Counted from the first letter of the stretch, positions 24,128-42,060 are shown. The stretch: DNA of 64,000 bases from Clytia hemisphaerica (GCA_902728285.1 CACVBU010000219.1:168814-232813); one strand, 5' to 3'. Made by a program: numbers and translations. Notes: generated from the letters alone by a model not told the origin.

Positions 24128-25090
24128 CAGGTGGTGCTAAAATCATTGGAAAAGGTTTGTTCAGGCGACAAGAATTATAGAGCGCGTGAGCTGCAATGTG
24201 ATTATTTTGCATATCGCAACTGCGCAAAAAGCAGTTGCGTAGCGCAAAAATCTTTGAAAATTGCGGATAGAAATCTTAAAAACAATATATAATCGATAAT
24301 CAAAACACTGGTTACACTGAATCTACTAAATTCTTTGAATAATATTGCTAAAAGATCTCACAAATTTTCCGACTTTCCAACTAGAAAAGGGTAGGATTTT
24401 TAAGATGAGGAAAGTGAGTCGGTTGGAGGATGCGAACACAACTTATTTGTGAGTGGTCTAATTGGACATTATGTTTTGTTTCAAGCTTTCGATTTTTATT
24501 AATTGTCTTGGGATCTTCAACTTGATTCAGGTAATTCTCACCCTTGTTTCAAATACATTCTGTAGATGACTGATGTTGTTATTTCTGAAACCTTGATTTC
24601 CTAATGTGACTAAAACTGTTTGTCATAGCAACTATCTAGTCTTTTAAATGTTTTAAAGATAAAACCTTCTGAGTAAAGCTGTTTAAAAAATCACTCTACC
24701 TACCCTAACTTGGTCTAATTTCAACACCCCTCCTCTAATTCCGACATCCTCTTGCTTAGTGGTCAGTGAGAGGAATAATCCTGTTTCAATCATTGATTCA
24801 ACCTTTCATATTATATATTCCTTTCTCTAAAGAAAGGTGTCTGAATTTAGACGAGGGATGTTGATATCAGACCCCAACTTACGGTACTTTGCAGAACCAG
24901 GGCAGATAGTCCCAAGATAGTCCCTATGAAGGATACATACATAGCGTCAACTGCTCAAACTTCAGTCAGGACCTCCTTTCACTTTATCGATATTACGCAA
25001 AACGGCAGTGTGCGCTAAATTATCTTGGTTTCGCTTTCGATTTCAAGCATAGGTCTTAGCAACAGGGCGCGCGTACATAGCAACGGGGCT

Positions 25091-25189
25091 GGGTAGAAAA
25101 ATCTAAACATAGAATCCAAAAAAACTACCGATCATCGTAAAGAGCACTAAAAAATACCCCCTTTCTATGTTTAGATTGTTCTACCTTGG
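25091..25189. repeat. Short inverted repeat, GTAGAA-AATCTAAACATAGAA arms
   Basis: AATCTAAACATAGAA at 25098 is matched by TTCTATGTTTAGATT at 25165. A small MITE or hairpin. Confidence 0.6.
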
Positions 25190-25267
25190 ATTATAACTGA
25201 ATATATCTTCAAATAACTTTTGTCGCTTCAATTCTTAGATAATGAATAAGAGAGGTGCGCTTAGCTA

Positions 25268-26052
25268 CCGGATGCGCCACAAAAAAGTTTCTCTCTTTGA
25301 AACTGATTTGCTTGAAATATAAAATTTTGCCTATTCCATTGGAAAGAAGAAATATAAACTTAAATTTTGATGGGTCATTTATCTGATTCAGTTCTTTAGA
25401 TCAAAAGTTATGCTCAATTGAATAAAAAAGTTACTTTCAGAAAGTGCCCGAAAACGTTACAAATCGACCTATCAAATTTCTATTTTAAATTTGGCAATCG
25501 CAATAGCCTTTACACGATCAAGAGCATTTTTCAGTAATTAAACACATAAATTTTGAAACTGATGGGTCGAAAGGGTTTTAAATCTTCATCAAAATCATTT
25601 TAATTTACTTTTTACCCAAATTTTTCACAGATTTTTGGTTCTAGACTGGATTATATTTGATGTATTTTTATGAATTTTACCAGATTTTTTGGCTTTTTTC
25701 GACGAATTTTCTTCCTTTTAATGTAATTCAACCTTCCTTTATACAACAAAAGGTCATTTAGACAGCTAATTATCATTTTTGATGGCTGAAGCAAAAAAAC
25801 TGGTGCATCGTGTAATTATGCTTCTGTTTAATTTGATAGGTCAATTTTTAACGTTTTTAAGCACTTTCAGAAAGTAACTTTTTTATTCAATTGAGCATAA
25901 CTTTCGATCTAATGTACCGAATTCATTAAATGACCCATCAAAATTTAAGTCTATCCTTCTTCGTTCCAATGGAGTAGGAATGGTTCTTTTAAAATTTTTA
26001 GATTTCGAGAAAATTAGTTTTAAAGAAAGAAACTTTTTTGTGGCACACCCGG
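25268..26052. repeat. TA-flanked palindromic element, CCGGATGCGCCACAAAAAAG ends
   Basis: Inverted ends CCGGATGCGCCACAAAAAAG (left) and CCGGGTGTGCCACAAAAAAG (right, other strand) are each flanked by TA. The arms extend about 230 bases and include AAGTTACTTTCTGAAAGTGC and ATTTTGATGGGTCAT. There is no ORF. A large non-autonomous mariner-type element is likely. Confidence 0.8.
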
Positions 26053-26756
26053 TATGTTGTGCGCAGACGATAAATTTATGTGTATTTATCTTGTATATTT
26101 TTAGTGGTATTTATCCAATGAAAAGGATTTTGACAAGAAATGCACGGCGCTGACAAAATATGCACGGCATTGATTATGACATCATTAAATATGTCAATGT
26201 CGATTCAACACCCGCTAAAGAAAATAATTTGTAAATAGTTCTTTTTATCATGAAATTTAAAAATACAAACAAAAAAAGGATCAAATTTAATATTAGTTTC
26301 CTATCTAGACTATAATAGCGTTAGAATACGGTAAATTTTCATGAAAAATATTTTGCAATGGCGGTACCCCCAATCGTGCCCACTGGAAAGAACCTGGTAT
26401 ACCACGTGGATTAAAAACGTACGGAATGAAACCCAACAGAAGGCTTTCAACCAGATTTATTAAGATAAAGCTATAATAGGTTCATTACTTGTGGGTTTTA
26501 AAACCTACCTGAACCTACATAAGCAAAAACGAAAGTTGTTGCGAAGGAAAGAGTAAACGGTTTGGTTGTATTGATCAGGTATGTTTTTATTCTATCCGAA
26601 CTAATGTTATAAAATACTAAGGAGGCCCTGACTGAACTTGGGACGATTGGTCGAAACATGGGACTGTTGCATATCTGGTCTGTATTTTCACTTACTGTAA
26701 AATTGAAAGAGAAATCGTGTATTTTTAAATACGCCGTTCCTTAAGTGAAATCAATA

Positions 26757-27652
26757 AGGCCGACCCTAAAAACCGGGTGACGAAAAAAAAAGTCATGCGG
26801 GCGGCCGGGAAAATTTTTTAAGTCCTTTTCAAGATTTCTAGTCAAAAAAATTAGAAAGAAAAAAAATCATCTCTCTGGGTGTTAGTGTTAAAGAAAGAAC
26901 CGGGTGTTTCAAAAAAAAAGTGTATATACAGGTTTGGATTGAAATTGTGAGAAAACTAAAAATGTTACAAACTGTTACAAAAATATTTTCACCGTTAAAA
27001 AGAAGAAAGGCCAACTTAAATTTTGAGCTATAATTCTTTAAATTTGCTTCACGTATTCAAAAGACATGAAGAAAATTTGTAAAAAATCATCTTCAAAAAG
27101 CGTCATTTTTTAGAAAAAAGTTCTTTTTTTTCACTCATTTAATATGCATAACACTATTTATTTGATCTTTATCATTCAGAAAGCCTCCTAGACAAACAAA
27201 GATTTTCTTCACCCATTTAATATGCATAACACTATCTATTTGATCTTTAACGTTCAGAAATCCTCCTATCCTAGACAAAGAAAGATTTTCTTTGCTCATT
27301 TTAAAATGCATAACACTATTTATTTGATCCATAATGTCCAGAAAGCATGCTGTCATGCTAAACAAACAAACTTTTTTAAGTGTTTTATAGCAACGAGAAC
27401 GATGAAACAGCCCAGCTGGCACACAACATTGTTTCAACGTCCATCTAATTTTCATAACGTCTTTTTAACGTTATATAAACGTCGAAACAACGTTGTGTGC
27501 CAGCTGGGAGTTTAAATGAGTAAAGGTTTTTAAGAAGAAAGTTTCCTCTGTTATCTATTTGGTTCTTATGAAAAAAAATGCGGTCGGGTGACAACGAAAA
27601 AAAATTTCACCCGGCCGGTGGACCGGAAACTTTTTTTTTTAGAGTCGGCCTA
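26757..27652. repeat. TIR element with an internal tandem array and a nested MITE
   Basis: The ends AGGCCGACCCTAAAAA and AGGCCGACTCTAAAAA (other strand) are followed on both sides by CCGG-rich sequence. Inside, a unit of roughly 85-92 bases containing TAATATGCATAACACTAT and CAAAGATTTTCTT is repeated three times (27120-27345). The AACGTT MITE is inserted at 27412-27508. Confidence 0.7.
27412..27508. repeat. AACGTT-rich MITE, copy 2
   Basis: The ends CCCAGCTGGCACACAACATTG and the complement of ACGTTGTGTGCCAGCTGGG are perfect or nearly so, and the interior AACGTT words are clear. Confidence 0.85.
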
Positions 27653-27840
27653 ACTTTGGAGGTTAAATGGTGGCCGAATTGCCTTCCCATGTTTTGACAG
27701 ATAGTCCCAAGTTAAAGCAGTTGATGGTAGCTGTTAACTTCACCTCATTAAAAAGCGAGAGAGCTCCAAACCAAGCAAAGTTGAAAAACTTTCCCCAATA
27801 CCGTGAGGTTGGGTAACTTGCATCAGTGGAGGCCGCTAAC

Positions 27841-28168
27841 AAGACCCTGCCAACGCACCGGACTGTCCGGTGTATTTGCCTGGTGGCAAAAAGTATCCTT
27901 TTGCTACACCGGCGTCAGTCCGGTGTTGCATACAGGGAATTTTGGACGCTGGACATTTATGAAACAAAAAATTAAGAAACACAGGACGCACTGGACTGGT
28001 CATGTCCGGTGTTTTGATTGTCTGGCGGAAAAAAATATCCTTCTCCGACACCGGACATCCGACTTCCTTAAGTCGGTGTAGAGAATGTCCGGTGGTAAAA
28101 AAATTGTCATTTCACACCGACTTTCGCGTGTCCGGTGTTCCTTAAGTCAGTTGCGTCGACAGGGTCCT
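27841..28168. mobile_element. hAT-like MITE with repeated CACCGGAC/GTCCGGTG
   Basis: The ends AAGACCCTGCCAACGCA and AGGACCCTGTCGACGCA (other strand) are flanked by CCGCTAAC and CTGCTAAC, an 8-base duplication with one mismatch. The hexamer-to-octamer CACCGGAC or its complement occurs many times inside on both strands, as subterminal transposase sites do in hAT elements. The element is inserted within element A copy 1. Confidence 0.7.
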
Positions 28169-28183
28169 CTGCTAACATGCATA

Positions 28184-28631
28184 CCGTGAGTGGTCCTAAA
28201 TCCGACACCCCTGCCTAAATCCGACCTGCTATGAAAAAATTTCTGTGTTTACAAACATTCCCTCTCCAAGTTGAGTAATAAACTATATTGCAAGAACTCT
28301 CGAAACAAAACGTCTAATAAGATGACTAAAATGTCATGATGTCAATTAAGGTGATAAAAATAGTGTGAGTTGTAAAAATAATTGCCTCTACTATTCTGAA
28401 TCTGTTGCTTGCGTTTAAAACGTTAACAATTTTGTAATAAAAAATTATATTATAAGAAGTAATTTTTAATGTATTGGTTCAATTGGTTCAGTGTATCAAA
28501 TCTCTCAGTTTAGTTTACACTTTGGTATCTTCATTGCGTCACAGCGAAAGATTTGTTTTTTATTTTAGTTTGTATCTTCGAAAGACCCCATTGGATTTAG
28601 GTAGGGCTATCGGATTTAGGACCACTCACGG
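28184..28631. mobile_element. TA-flanked element, CCGTGAGTGGTCCTAAATCC ends
   Basis: Perfect 22-base inverted ends beginning CCGTGAGTGGTCCTAAATCC, with TA at 28182 and 28632. Removing it restores CATGCATAGCCCTCAAATG, which is exactly the arrangement seen uninterrupted at 30392-30410. No ORF is present. Confidence 0.85.
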
Positions 28632-28633
28632 TA

Positions 28634-28950
28634 GCCCTCAAATGAATGACCTGGCTGGTCATAGAACTTTTTTCAAAGAGGCCACCCTGTTGAATAATTA
28701 TGTAGTCCAGCAGAAAAACAATGATAAAACCATGCATAATTATTACAATATGCACGATATAGTAATCATGCATGGCTCTATCATTGTTTTTATGGCTGGA
28801 CTACATAATTATTCAACATGACGTCCTCTTTGAAAAAAGGTCTATTAAAATACATCTACGCAGCTCCGCTCGTAGCTTTAATCGACCATTTTTGTTTTGA
28901 TTTAACTTTGTATTTTAATGACCAGCCAGGTCTTTCATTTGAGGGCTATA
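28634..28950. repeat. TAGCCCTCAAATG MITE with a nested AATAGACC palindrome
   Basis: The ends TAGCCCTCAAATGAATGACC and TAGCCCTCAAATGAAAGACC (other strand) belong to the same family as the intact 134-base copy at 30396-30529. At GGTCAT|TAAAATAC it is split by the palindrome at 28661-28846. Confidence 0.8.
28661..28846. repeat. AATAGACC palindrome, uninterrupted copy
   Basis: Arms contain CTTTTTTCAAAGAGG, GTTGAATAATTATGTAGTCC and CATGCATAATTA, and are matched end to end. It preserves the empty site GAATAATTATGTAGTCC used at 30352 in the second copy. Confidence 0.85.
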
Positions 28951-29174
28951 CATGTTAGCCTCTGATGCAAGTTACCCGGTTCTCACATTGTTCAAAATTG
29001 GAAAATTGGGGAATTTTTCATTCCAATTTTCCAAAATCAGGAAATTTTGATGTTCTGTTTTTCCAAAATCTGAATATTGGAAAATATATTTTGAACGAAA
29101 GAAATTGTTGGCTGATTTAACTTTGTATTTTAATGACCAGCCAGGTCTTTGTCTTTCATTTGAGGGCTATACAT

Positions 29175-30093
29175 TCAGCTCCAAGATGACATGAACGCAG
29201 TCTATGAGTGGACTGGATTGAATAACATGAAATTGAATGGACTTAAATTTGAACATCTCAATTATGGTAGAAATGAAGAACTTAGAGAACTCTCCAAATA
29301 CTTCTCTGATACCCAAATGGTGATAGAGACCAAGACTACAGTCAAAGACCTTGGGATCACTTTAGATGTGGGTATGACATATGACAATCATATAGAAAAT
29401 GTAATCGACAAAGTCAAAGGTATCAAATCATGGATATATCGAACTTTCAAAACAAGGGACCCTACTACTGTAATGCTGACCCTATGGAAGACATTGGCAG
29501 TCCCTCACATTGATTACTGTTCACAGCTATGGTCACCATCCAAGAGAAACCAAATGCAACAACTAGAAAAGCTTCAAAAATCATTCCTAAATGGAATATT
29601 CTTTTTACAAAAACTGAACTATTGGGAAAAACTTAAAACTCTAAAACTATACAGTCTGGAAAGACGTAGAGAAAGATATCAAATCATCTATACTTGGTAT
29701 ATCTTAGAAAAATATTCTCCAAATTTCAACCACTCTGAGAACAAAGGGGGTATCACCTGCTACAAAAAACCAGAGGCTCGGACGAAAATGCCACCTTAAA
29801 GAAGTAAATTCTAAACACAAAAACATTTGGAGAGGCTCACTATCTGAAGAAGGACCTAAGCTTTTCAATTCTCTCCCATTCTACATTCGTAATATCACAA
29901 ACTGCACAAAAATTAAATTCAAAAGACAACTTGACCTTTTTCTTTCCACACTGCCGGACGAACCACTGCTCCCAAATATATTATCCCTACAGGAGAGCGG
30001 ATTTGAACAGTGTGAGAGAAATGGTGAATCATCGGATTTCCAAATTGGATGATTGAGAGACTCAAAAAACCCATCAAAAGTATCAAAAGTAAG
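29175..30093 (+). mobile_element. 5'-truncated CR1/L2-like LINE, ORF2 3' end
   Basis: Flanked by a 7-base direct repeat TATACAT (29168-29174 and 30094-30100). It encodes the C-terminal part of a reverse transcriptase: KDLGITLDVGMTYDNHI, VPHIDYCSQLWSPSK, QLEKLQKSFLN, LKLYSLERRRERYQIIYTW. A frameshift near 29790 moves the tail to another frame, GPKLFNSLPFYIRN and KFKRQLDLFLSTLPDEPLL, ending at a stop at 30050. The 3' end is a short AAAAGTATC tandem rather than poly(A), as in CR1-group LINEs. No catalytic YxDD remains. Confidence 0.9.
29191..29799 (+). pseudogene. Reverse transcriptase C-terminal fragment (LINE ORF2)
   Basis: The open frame of 202 codons is the thumb/connection portion that follows the reverse transcriptase palm. 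It is recognisable from DLGITLD, HIDYCSQLWSP and SLERRRERYQIIYTWYILE. It terminates early through a frameshift. The continuation is present in a second frame from about 29790 to 30052. Dead copy. Confidence 0.85.
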
Positions 30094-30353
30094 TATACAT
30101 GTTAGCCTCTGATGCAAGAAGTTACCCGATCTCACATCACGGGCACGGGGTTAATAATATAATCCAATTTTTCAAAATTGGAAAATTGGGGAATTTTTCA
30201 TTCTAATTTTCCAAAATCAGGAAATTTTGATGTTCTGTTTTTCCAAAATCTGAATATTGGAAAATATTTTGAATGAAAGAAATTGTTGGCTGTGTGTGTA
30301 TAGCAGCAAGAATAGACCCTTTTTCAAAAAGAGGCCACCCTGTTGAATAATTA

Positions 30354-30953
30354 CCGTGAGATTGGGTAACTTGCATCAGTGGAGGCTAACATGCATAGCC
30401 CTCAAATGAATGACTTGTCTGGTCATTAAAACACAAAGTTAAATCAAAACAAATATGGTAGAGTAGAGCTGCGAGCGGAGCTGTGTAGTTGTATTTTAAT
30501 GACCAGACAGGTCATTCATTTGAGGGCTATGCCAGTATGGATTCCACAAAATCTCGCGCCGAAGATATTTTTCCGTACAGCAAGCCTCACGCCAAGCAAA
30601 ATTTCTTTTGTACCAACATTCATTTTTCAATAAGGGTGCAAGATGGGAAAAGAGGCGCATGCGCCAACATAATTAATAAATTGACGCAAGCGTAAGCGAG
30701 AAAAAGCAAATTTAGCCAAATATGAAAGCTAAAAATCAATAGGTTATGGAGCGAGTCATTCACGCCGAGCTGGAATTATTATTTTACGCCAACTGAAAAT
30801 CAAACAATCTTTGTAAGTACCCTTACGCCAATGCGCAAAAAACGTTTCAGTTGTACGCCGAAGATCTTCGGCGTTAGTTACACGAAATCCATACTGGATT
30901 ACTGGGAGCTATGCATGTTAGCCTCCACTGATGCAAGTTACCCAATCTCACGG
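30354..30953. mobile_element. TIR element 'A', intact copy with TA duplication
   Basis: 600 bases with a perfect inverted repeat of about 46 bases starting CCGTGAGATTGGGTAACTTG, flanked by TA on both sides. It contains the TAGCCCTCAAATG MITE (30396-30529) directly inside its left end and a CGCCGAAGATCTTCGGCG palindrome near 30860. No transposase. Mariner-type target. Confidence 0.9.
30396..30529. repeat. TAGCCCTCAAATG MITE, intact 134-bp copy
   Basis: A near-perfect palindrome with ends TAGCCCTCAAATGAATGAC and arms to AAAGTTAAATCAAAACAAA. The centre contains GAGCTGCGAGCGGAGCTG. Confidence 0.85.
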
Positions 30954-31109
30954 TATGTAGTCCAGCAGAAAAACAATGATAAAACCATGCATAATTATTA
31001 CAATATGCATGATACAGTAATTATGCATGGCTCTATCATTGTTTTTATGGCTGGACTACATAATTATTCAACAGGACGTCCTCTTTGAAAAAAGGTCTAT
31101 TCAGTCCGG

Positions 31110-31618
31110 TCGGCAGACAATATCATCCACCAGGATGCAAGTGAAATTTTTCAATCTGCGGACCTAGACGGGGGTTCGGTTATTATCAGTTAGGGTTAGG
31201 GTTGGAGCTCGAGAGTCACAATATAAGGCCGAAGGCCTTCTTAGGGGCATCCGTACCCTGTACCCTAACTTAGGATCCCGTAGAGGGATCCTTGTAGGGG
31301 GGCACCGGTAGGGTTGGGAGCTTTCTTAATAAAGGTCTGTAAATTACACGCTATAAGTATTTGTGAGTGACAACTTTCTGCCGTGTCTCGTTGGCGCAAG
31401 CGGTTAAGCGTTGGGTTTGTAAACCAAGGTTACTCGGCATTTGGTGGTTCGAGCCGGGGTCGGAGACCAATTTCACCGGTACGGTCAAATTTCAGAAAAA
31501 TACTTAGAAAACGGTTAGAAACACTAGAGAAAGTCAGAAAATCAGGATAGAAGATAGGAAAGTAGAAAATAGGGGGAAAATAAGAGAGGATGCATCCTGG
31601 TGGATGATATCGTTTGCC
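31110..31618. mobile_element. TIR element containing a tRNA-like Pol III unit
   Basis: The ends CAATATCATCCACCAGGATGC (left) and the complement of GCATCCTGGTGGATGATAT (right, to about 31611) are inverted. Inside are TTAGGGTTAGGGTTGG (31185-31206), GC-rich palindromes (GGCCGAAGGCC, GGATCCCGTAGAGGGATCC) and a tRNA-like segment. A piece of the right half occurs inverted at 55300-55410. Confidence 0.65.
31386..31471 (+). repeat. tRNA-like sequence with A and B boxes
   Basis: It reads as a long-variable-arm tRNA: acceptor GTCTC/GGAGAC, box A TTGGCGCAAGCGGTTAAGCG, anticodon arm TTGGG-TTTGTAA-ACCAA, a long variable region and box B GGTTCGAGCC, ending with an encoded CCA. The T stem does not pair well and the anticodon stem has a G-A mismatch. 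It is more likely a Pol III promoter of a SINE-like element than a working tRNA. Confidence 0.55.
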
Positions 31619-32121
31619 AACCTATATTCAGTCAGCAGGGAAATTTGGATGGTAGCATGGTAGCTGTAGCCTAAATCAAATAAATTTTTCCTGTTATGGT
31701 TTTTAAATGCTCATTCTTACCAACCTTTTTCGTGCTCTTCTTAGAGACTTCTTCAAATTCCATCTTTGTCTTTACTTTGTTTCTTAGTTTTCTGGTTTTT
31801 GTAGTCTGATGAAGGAGCGTGGCTCAGATTTTCATGGAAACGCTCATTTGAAAAAGAAAGTATGTAACTTTCCAAATTATTTGATGCACGGTTTCTATGT
31901 GATATTTGGTTTGATACAGATGATAACCTTCAATCAAGAGAACCTTATAGAAACCATACTATAAATAGAGCTTTAAAATATGGCCTGTGACACACTAAGT
32001 TTATTCTGAGAATTTAGGCATTCGGTAAAATATCGCTTTCACGATTCCGTATAATGGCGGAATAATTCCTTCCACTTTCTTTTTAGTAGTTGGGTCAATT
32101 TTGTACGAAAAAGGAGCAACC

Positions 32122-39309
<7,188 letters not shown>

Positions 39310-40417
39310 TTTCTTTTTGCAATATAAAAAAATCGAAAAAAAATCACAAATGTCTCTTTTTTTGTGTTTTAGACAGTCAAGAACACCATCAAATTATACC
39401 ACAAAATATCAATTGCTGACGGGATAACAACAGTCGCGCTTTCTTTAAATAATACTTTAGGCGTACAAGCTTTCGCGATTTTCGCGAATTTTTGCCTTTT
39501 TAGCGAAAGTAATTGTCTTTGAAAATTCTTGATATGGTAATTCGCGTAAGTTTATGTTCGCAAAAAATTCTCAAAAAAACTAGAAATCTATAAAACCATG
39601 AAATTGTAATAAATATCAAATTTTGGGTATTCTCAACTTCAGTTGAGCTAGAATCTGACAATGTATGAATGTGTGTGTGTCTGTCCGAAAACTTTGGGGC
39701 AGGCTGGAGACTTCAAAAATAGTCGGATTTTGTTGAAATTTGTCACACTTGTTCCTTGGGTGAATATCTAGGGGTGTTTTTTTTCATTTTTTGAAAATTT
39801 TCATTTTTAAGGCGGCTATTAGGTACCCGAGAGTAGCCTAAAAAATGAAAATTGCTTGCAATATATTGCAGTTATTTTCTGACAAAAAGAAGTAACTTTA
39901 AAATTTTTAGCTTGAAAGAGCTAACTTATGTAGATTTTTCCAAAATCAAGATGTTCAACTCCTTTTATAATTCGTAGATCTGTGATAGTGACATTTTATA
40001 GTGTCGTCATTATGAACTCGACAAAAATTAAAATCTTTTTATAAATAAAAATTTTCGCAAACATTCTCGATCACTACAATTCATGTTTTTCCCAACCTCG
40101 TCCCCGTGGTATCAGGGGCTTTATTTACGTTATTGATTGACGCCAGGGTAATTATCTAGCGCTCAGTAAGCATAAAAAAAGCTGATGGATGATACACAGG
40201 GAACGAGGTTAGTTTTCTCCCTTGTTTTATCTTTTCTTTCTTTTCAAAACAACATAACAAAACATTCGAAAGCGCATTCGTCAATATGCAATGTTGTTTT
40301 TTCTCAATCGAATGTAAAGGAAGACAAATATTATGGCGTCATATACTGGACAAAATCGAATGGGCGAATTGGAAATGCAGAACGGCAAGTCCAAATGCAG
40401 TTTTTGTTTTGGAAAGG
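39310..40417. other. Gene-free stretch after RPS18
   Basis: The RPS18 3' end (AATATAAA near 39322 may serve as a poly(A) signal) is followed by AT-rich repeat sequence with TTCGCGAA words near 39475-39545. No gene is seen. Confidence 0.4.
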
Positions 40418-41697
40418 CAAATTTCAAGCCGAATTCTGATACTTTAATGGGATAAACTTTCGCAGGGATTAAGTCGCGGATCTGAGTGTCATCCGTGAAA
40501 GTCCGCGAAATTAAGTCCCAATGGAAATTTGGAAGGGCCTCATTGCGAAATATTTCTAAACAAAACTCAAAACATGTCAAATAAATACTATTTGAATTGT
40601 TACTTGCATCAAAGAGGCGCTAATAATGTGTATTTCAACAACCAATATGCACGATTTGACAGTTAAAGTCACAAAATCGTGAAAATATTGCCAACCAATA
40701 GTGCCATCCGCGAAATTAAGTCCCCCCCCCACGAAATTTTTGAATTTCGCGTATAGGCCCAACCGCGAAATTTAATCCCCGCGAAAGTTTATCCCATTAG
40801 AGTATATCAAACTAAAGTATTTCATTTCAACCTGAGACATACCAACTTGATGCATTTCAACCTGAGACATTCCAATTTGATGTATTCCGACTTGATGCAT
40901 TCCAACTTGATGCATTCCAACTTGATGCATTCCAACTAAATACATTCCAACTTGACAAAATAAAAAACCAGGACCGGGTTTTCAGGTCTAGATAATTTTT
41001 TCGTACGGGTATTTTTGACATGTGCGTCTTATTTCCCGCTTTCCGTTTTACGTAATACAAATTTATCCAACTTTTGCCACTTGCATCTCAAGGCCTTGCT
41101 TTGGGGGATATGTAAATGCTGAAACTTTCATATGCAGCAAAGTCGCTGGAGAAAGTTTTTATATATCTTCTTCAGTACAACCAGTCAGTTTCCGTTTCCA
41201 GAACAGGAAATATCGGAAGACCGTCTTTCTGATATATACAGTGCAGAAAAAAATCGGTGAAATTCATACCCTTACAGTGCATTTGACATTTTCGAGCAAA
41301 AATTTGCAATTTTTCCCGGATTTGCTGAAAAAATTCCACCCTTACAGTGCATTTCTGATATTTTGAAAAACATACCCTTAACCGCCCCACATACCCGTCG
41401 GTCAATTTGCCTGACTGCCCCTCCCCGGGAGTTCTTTCAAACTTTAATTTTAAATTTTAAAAACGTACAAAACGCAGACCAGATAAAAACAGAAGAAATC
41501 TTTTTTGCCGACCGTCAAGTAAGCAGTTGCGTTAAGTCGGAATGCGTCAAATTGGAATGTCTCAGGTTGACATGCATCAAGTTGAAATGCATCGATTTGG
41601 TTGATTTGGAATACATCAAGTTGAAATGCGTTAAGTCTGAATACACCGATTTGAAATACGTCAAGTTGATATATCAGAATTCGGCTTGAAATGCGCC
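40418..41697. mobile_element. TIR element with inverted 15-mer arrays and a nested mariner MITE
   Basis: The outer ends read GCAAATTTCAAGCCGAATTC (left) and GCGCATTTCAAGCCGAATTC (right, other strand). Near each end sits an array of a 15-base unit, CATTCCAACTTGATG on the left (40818-40960) and its complement on the right (41513-41687), about ten units each with variants. The middle holds CACCCTTACAGTGCATTT repeated at 41265 and 41338. The left end is interrupted by a TA-flanked MITE at 40442-40802. Confidence 0.8.
40442..40802. mobile_element. Mariner-type MITE nested in the 15-mer element
   Basis: Inverted ends CTTTAATGGGATAAACTTTC and CTCTAATGGGATAAACTTTC, flanked by TA. Interior has CGCGAAATTAAGTCC words. 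Removing it restores GAATTCTGATATATCAA, which is exactly what the opposite end of the host element reads. Confidence 0.88.
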
Positions 41698-41934
41698 ATT
41701 CTTCTTGTTCCACCTTGTTCAAAGCAACTGAACTAGTATTTTCTTAAAGTATGTAATCGACAAATGATAACCTGGCACAATAAAAAAGGTATGTCAGCAT
41801 ACCCAATGGTCCCAATCTACAAACGACCAGCGACAATCCGCTTGGCCAACATCTCCAAAAACCAGCGATAATCACCTCGGCTCAACATCTCATCACCGCC
41901 CATCTTCTTTGCCAAAATTAAGTTGCAGATTTTG

Positions 41935-42060
41935 TTATTTACTTGATAAAATCTTGATGCTTTGTTTAATAGACTTTTTTTCCGGCGAAACTTTTGAACG
42001 AGCGTTACATTTGATGCCCAATTCTTTGCATTTTTCAAGTATTTGTTTATCAGAAGGCAT
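41935..42060 (-). CDS. Possible small hypothetical ORF
   Basis: 41 codons, MPSDKQILEKCKELGIKCNA then RSKVSPEKKSIKQSIKILSS, lysine-rich, with a GC-richer stretch upstream (42110-42180) that could be a promoter. I do not recognise it. It might be a first exon, since AGTAAATAAC near its end resembles a weak donor, but I find no matching second exon. Could equally be chance. Confidence 0.2.
   Translation of the reverse strand: MPSDKQILEKCKELGIKCNARSKVSPEKKSIKQSIKILSSK

Larger units (their letters stand above)
27801..28985. mobile_element. TIR element 'A', copy 1, carrying nested insertions
   Basis: The left end CCGTGAGGTTGGGTAACTTG follows TA at 27799. The eroded right end (GATGCAAGTTACCCGGTTCTC) is near 28960-28985. 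The element is interrupted by the CCGGAC element (27841-28168), the CCGTGAGTGG element (28184-28631) and others. Confidence 0.7.
28899..30288. repeat. 215-bp segment in tandem duplicate, second unit holding a LINE
   Basis: The segment from GATTTAACTTTGTATTTTAA to GAAATTGTTGGCTG is at 28899-29113 and again from 29114. The two units are nearly identical, including the TTTTCCAATATTCAG tract. The second unit is longer only because of the LINE at 29175-30093. Confidence 0.8.
30311..31101. repeat. AATAGACC palindrome, copy split by element A
   Basis: The left part is 30311-30353 and the right part 30954-31101. Together they reproduce the 28661-28846 palindrome with a TA duplication at the break. 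Confidence 0.85.

Noticed and set aside
26362..26412. Short frame MAVPPIVPTGKNLVYHVD
   Set aside because: Eighteen codons, no splice context and no recognised family. Probably chance.
31386..31471. Functional tRNA-Thr(TGT)
   Set aside because: Anticodon stem mismatch, unpaired T stem and an oversized variable region. Location inside a TIR element favours a SINE-like unit.
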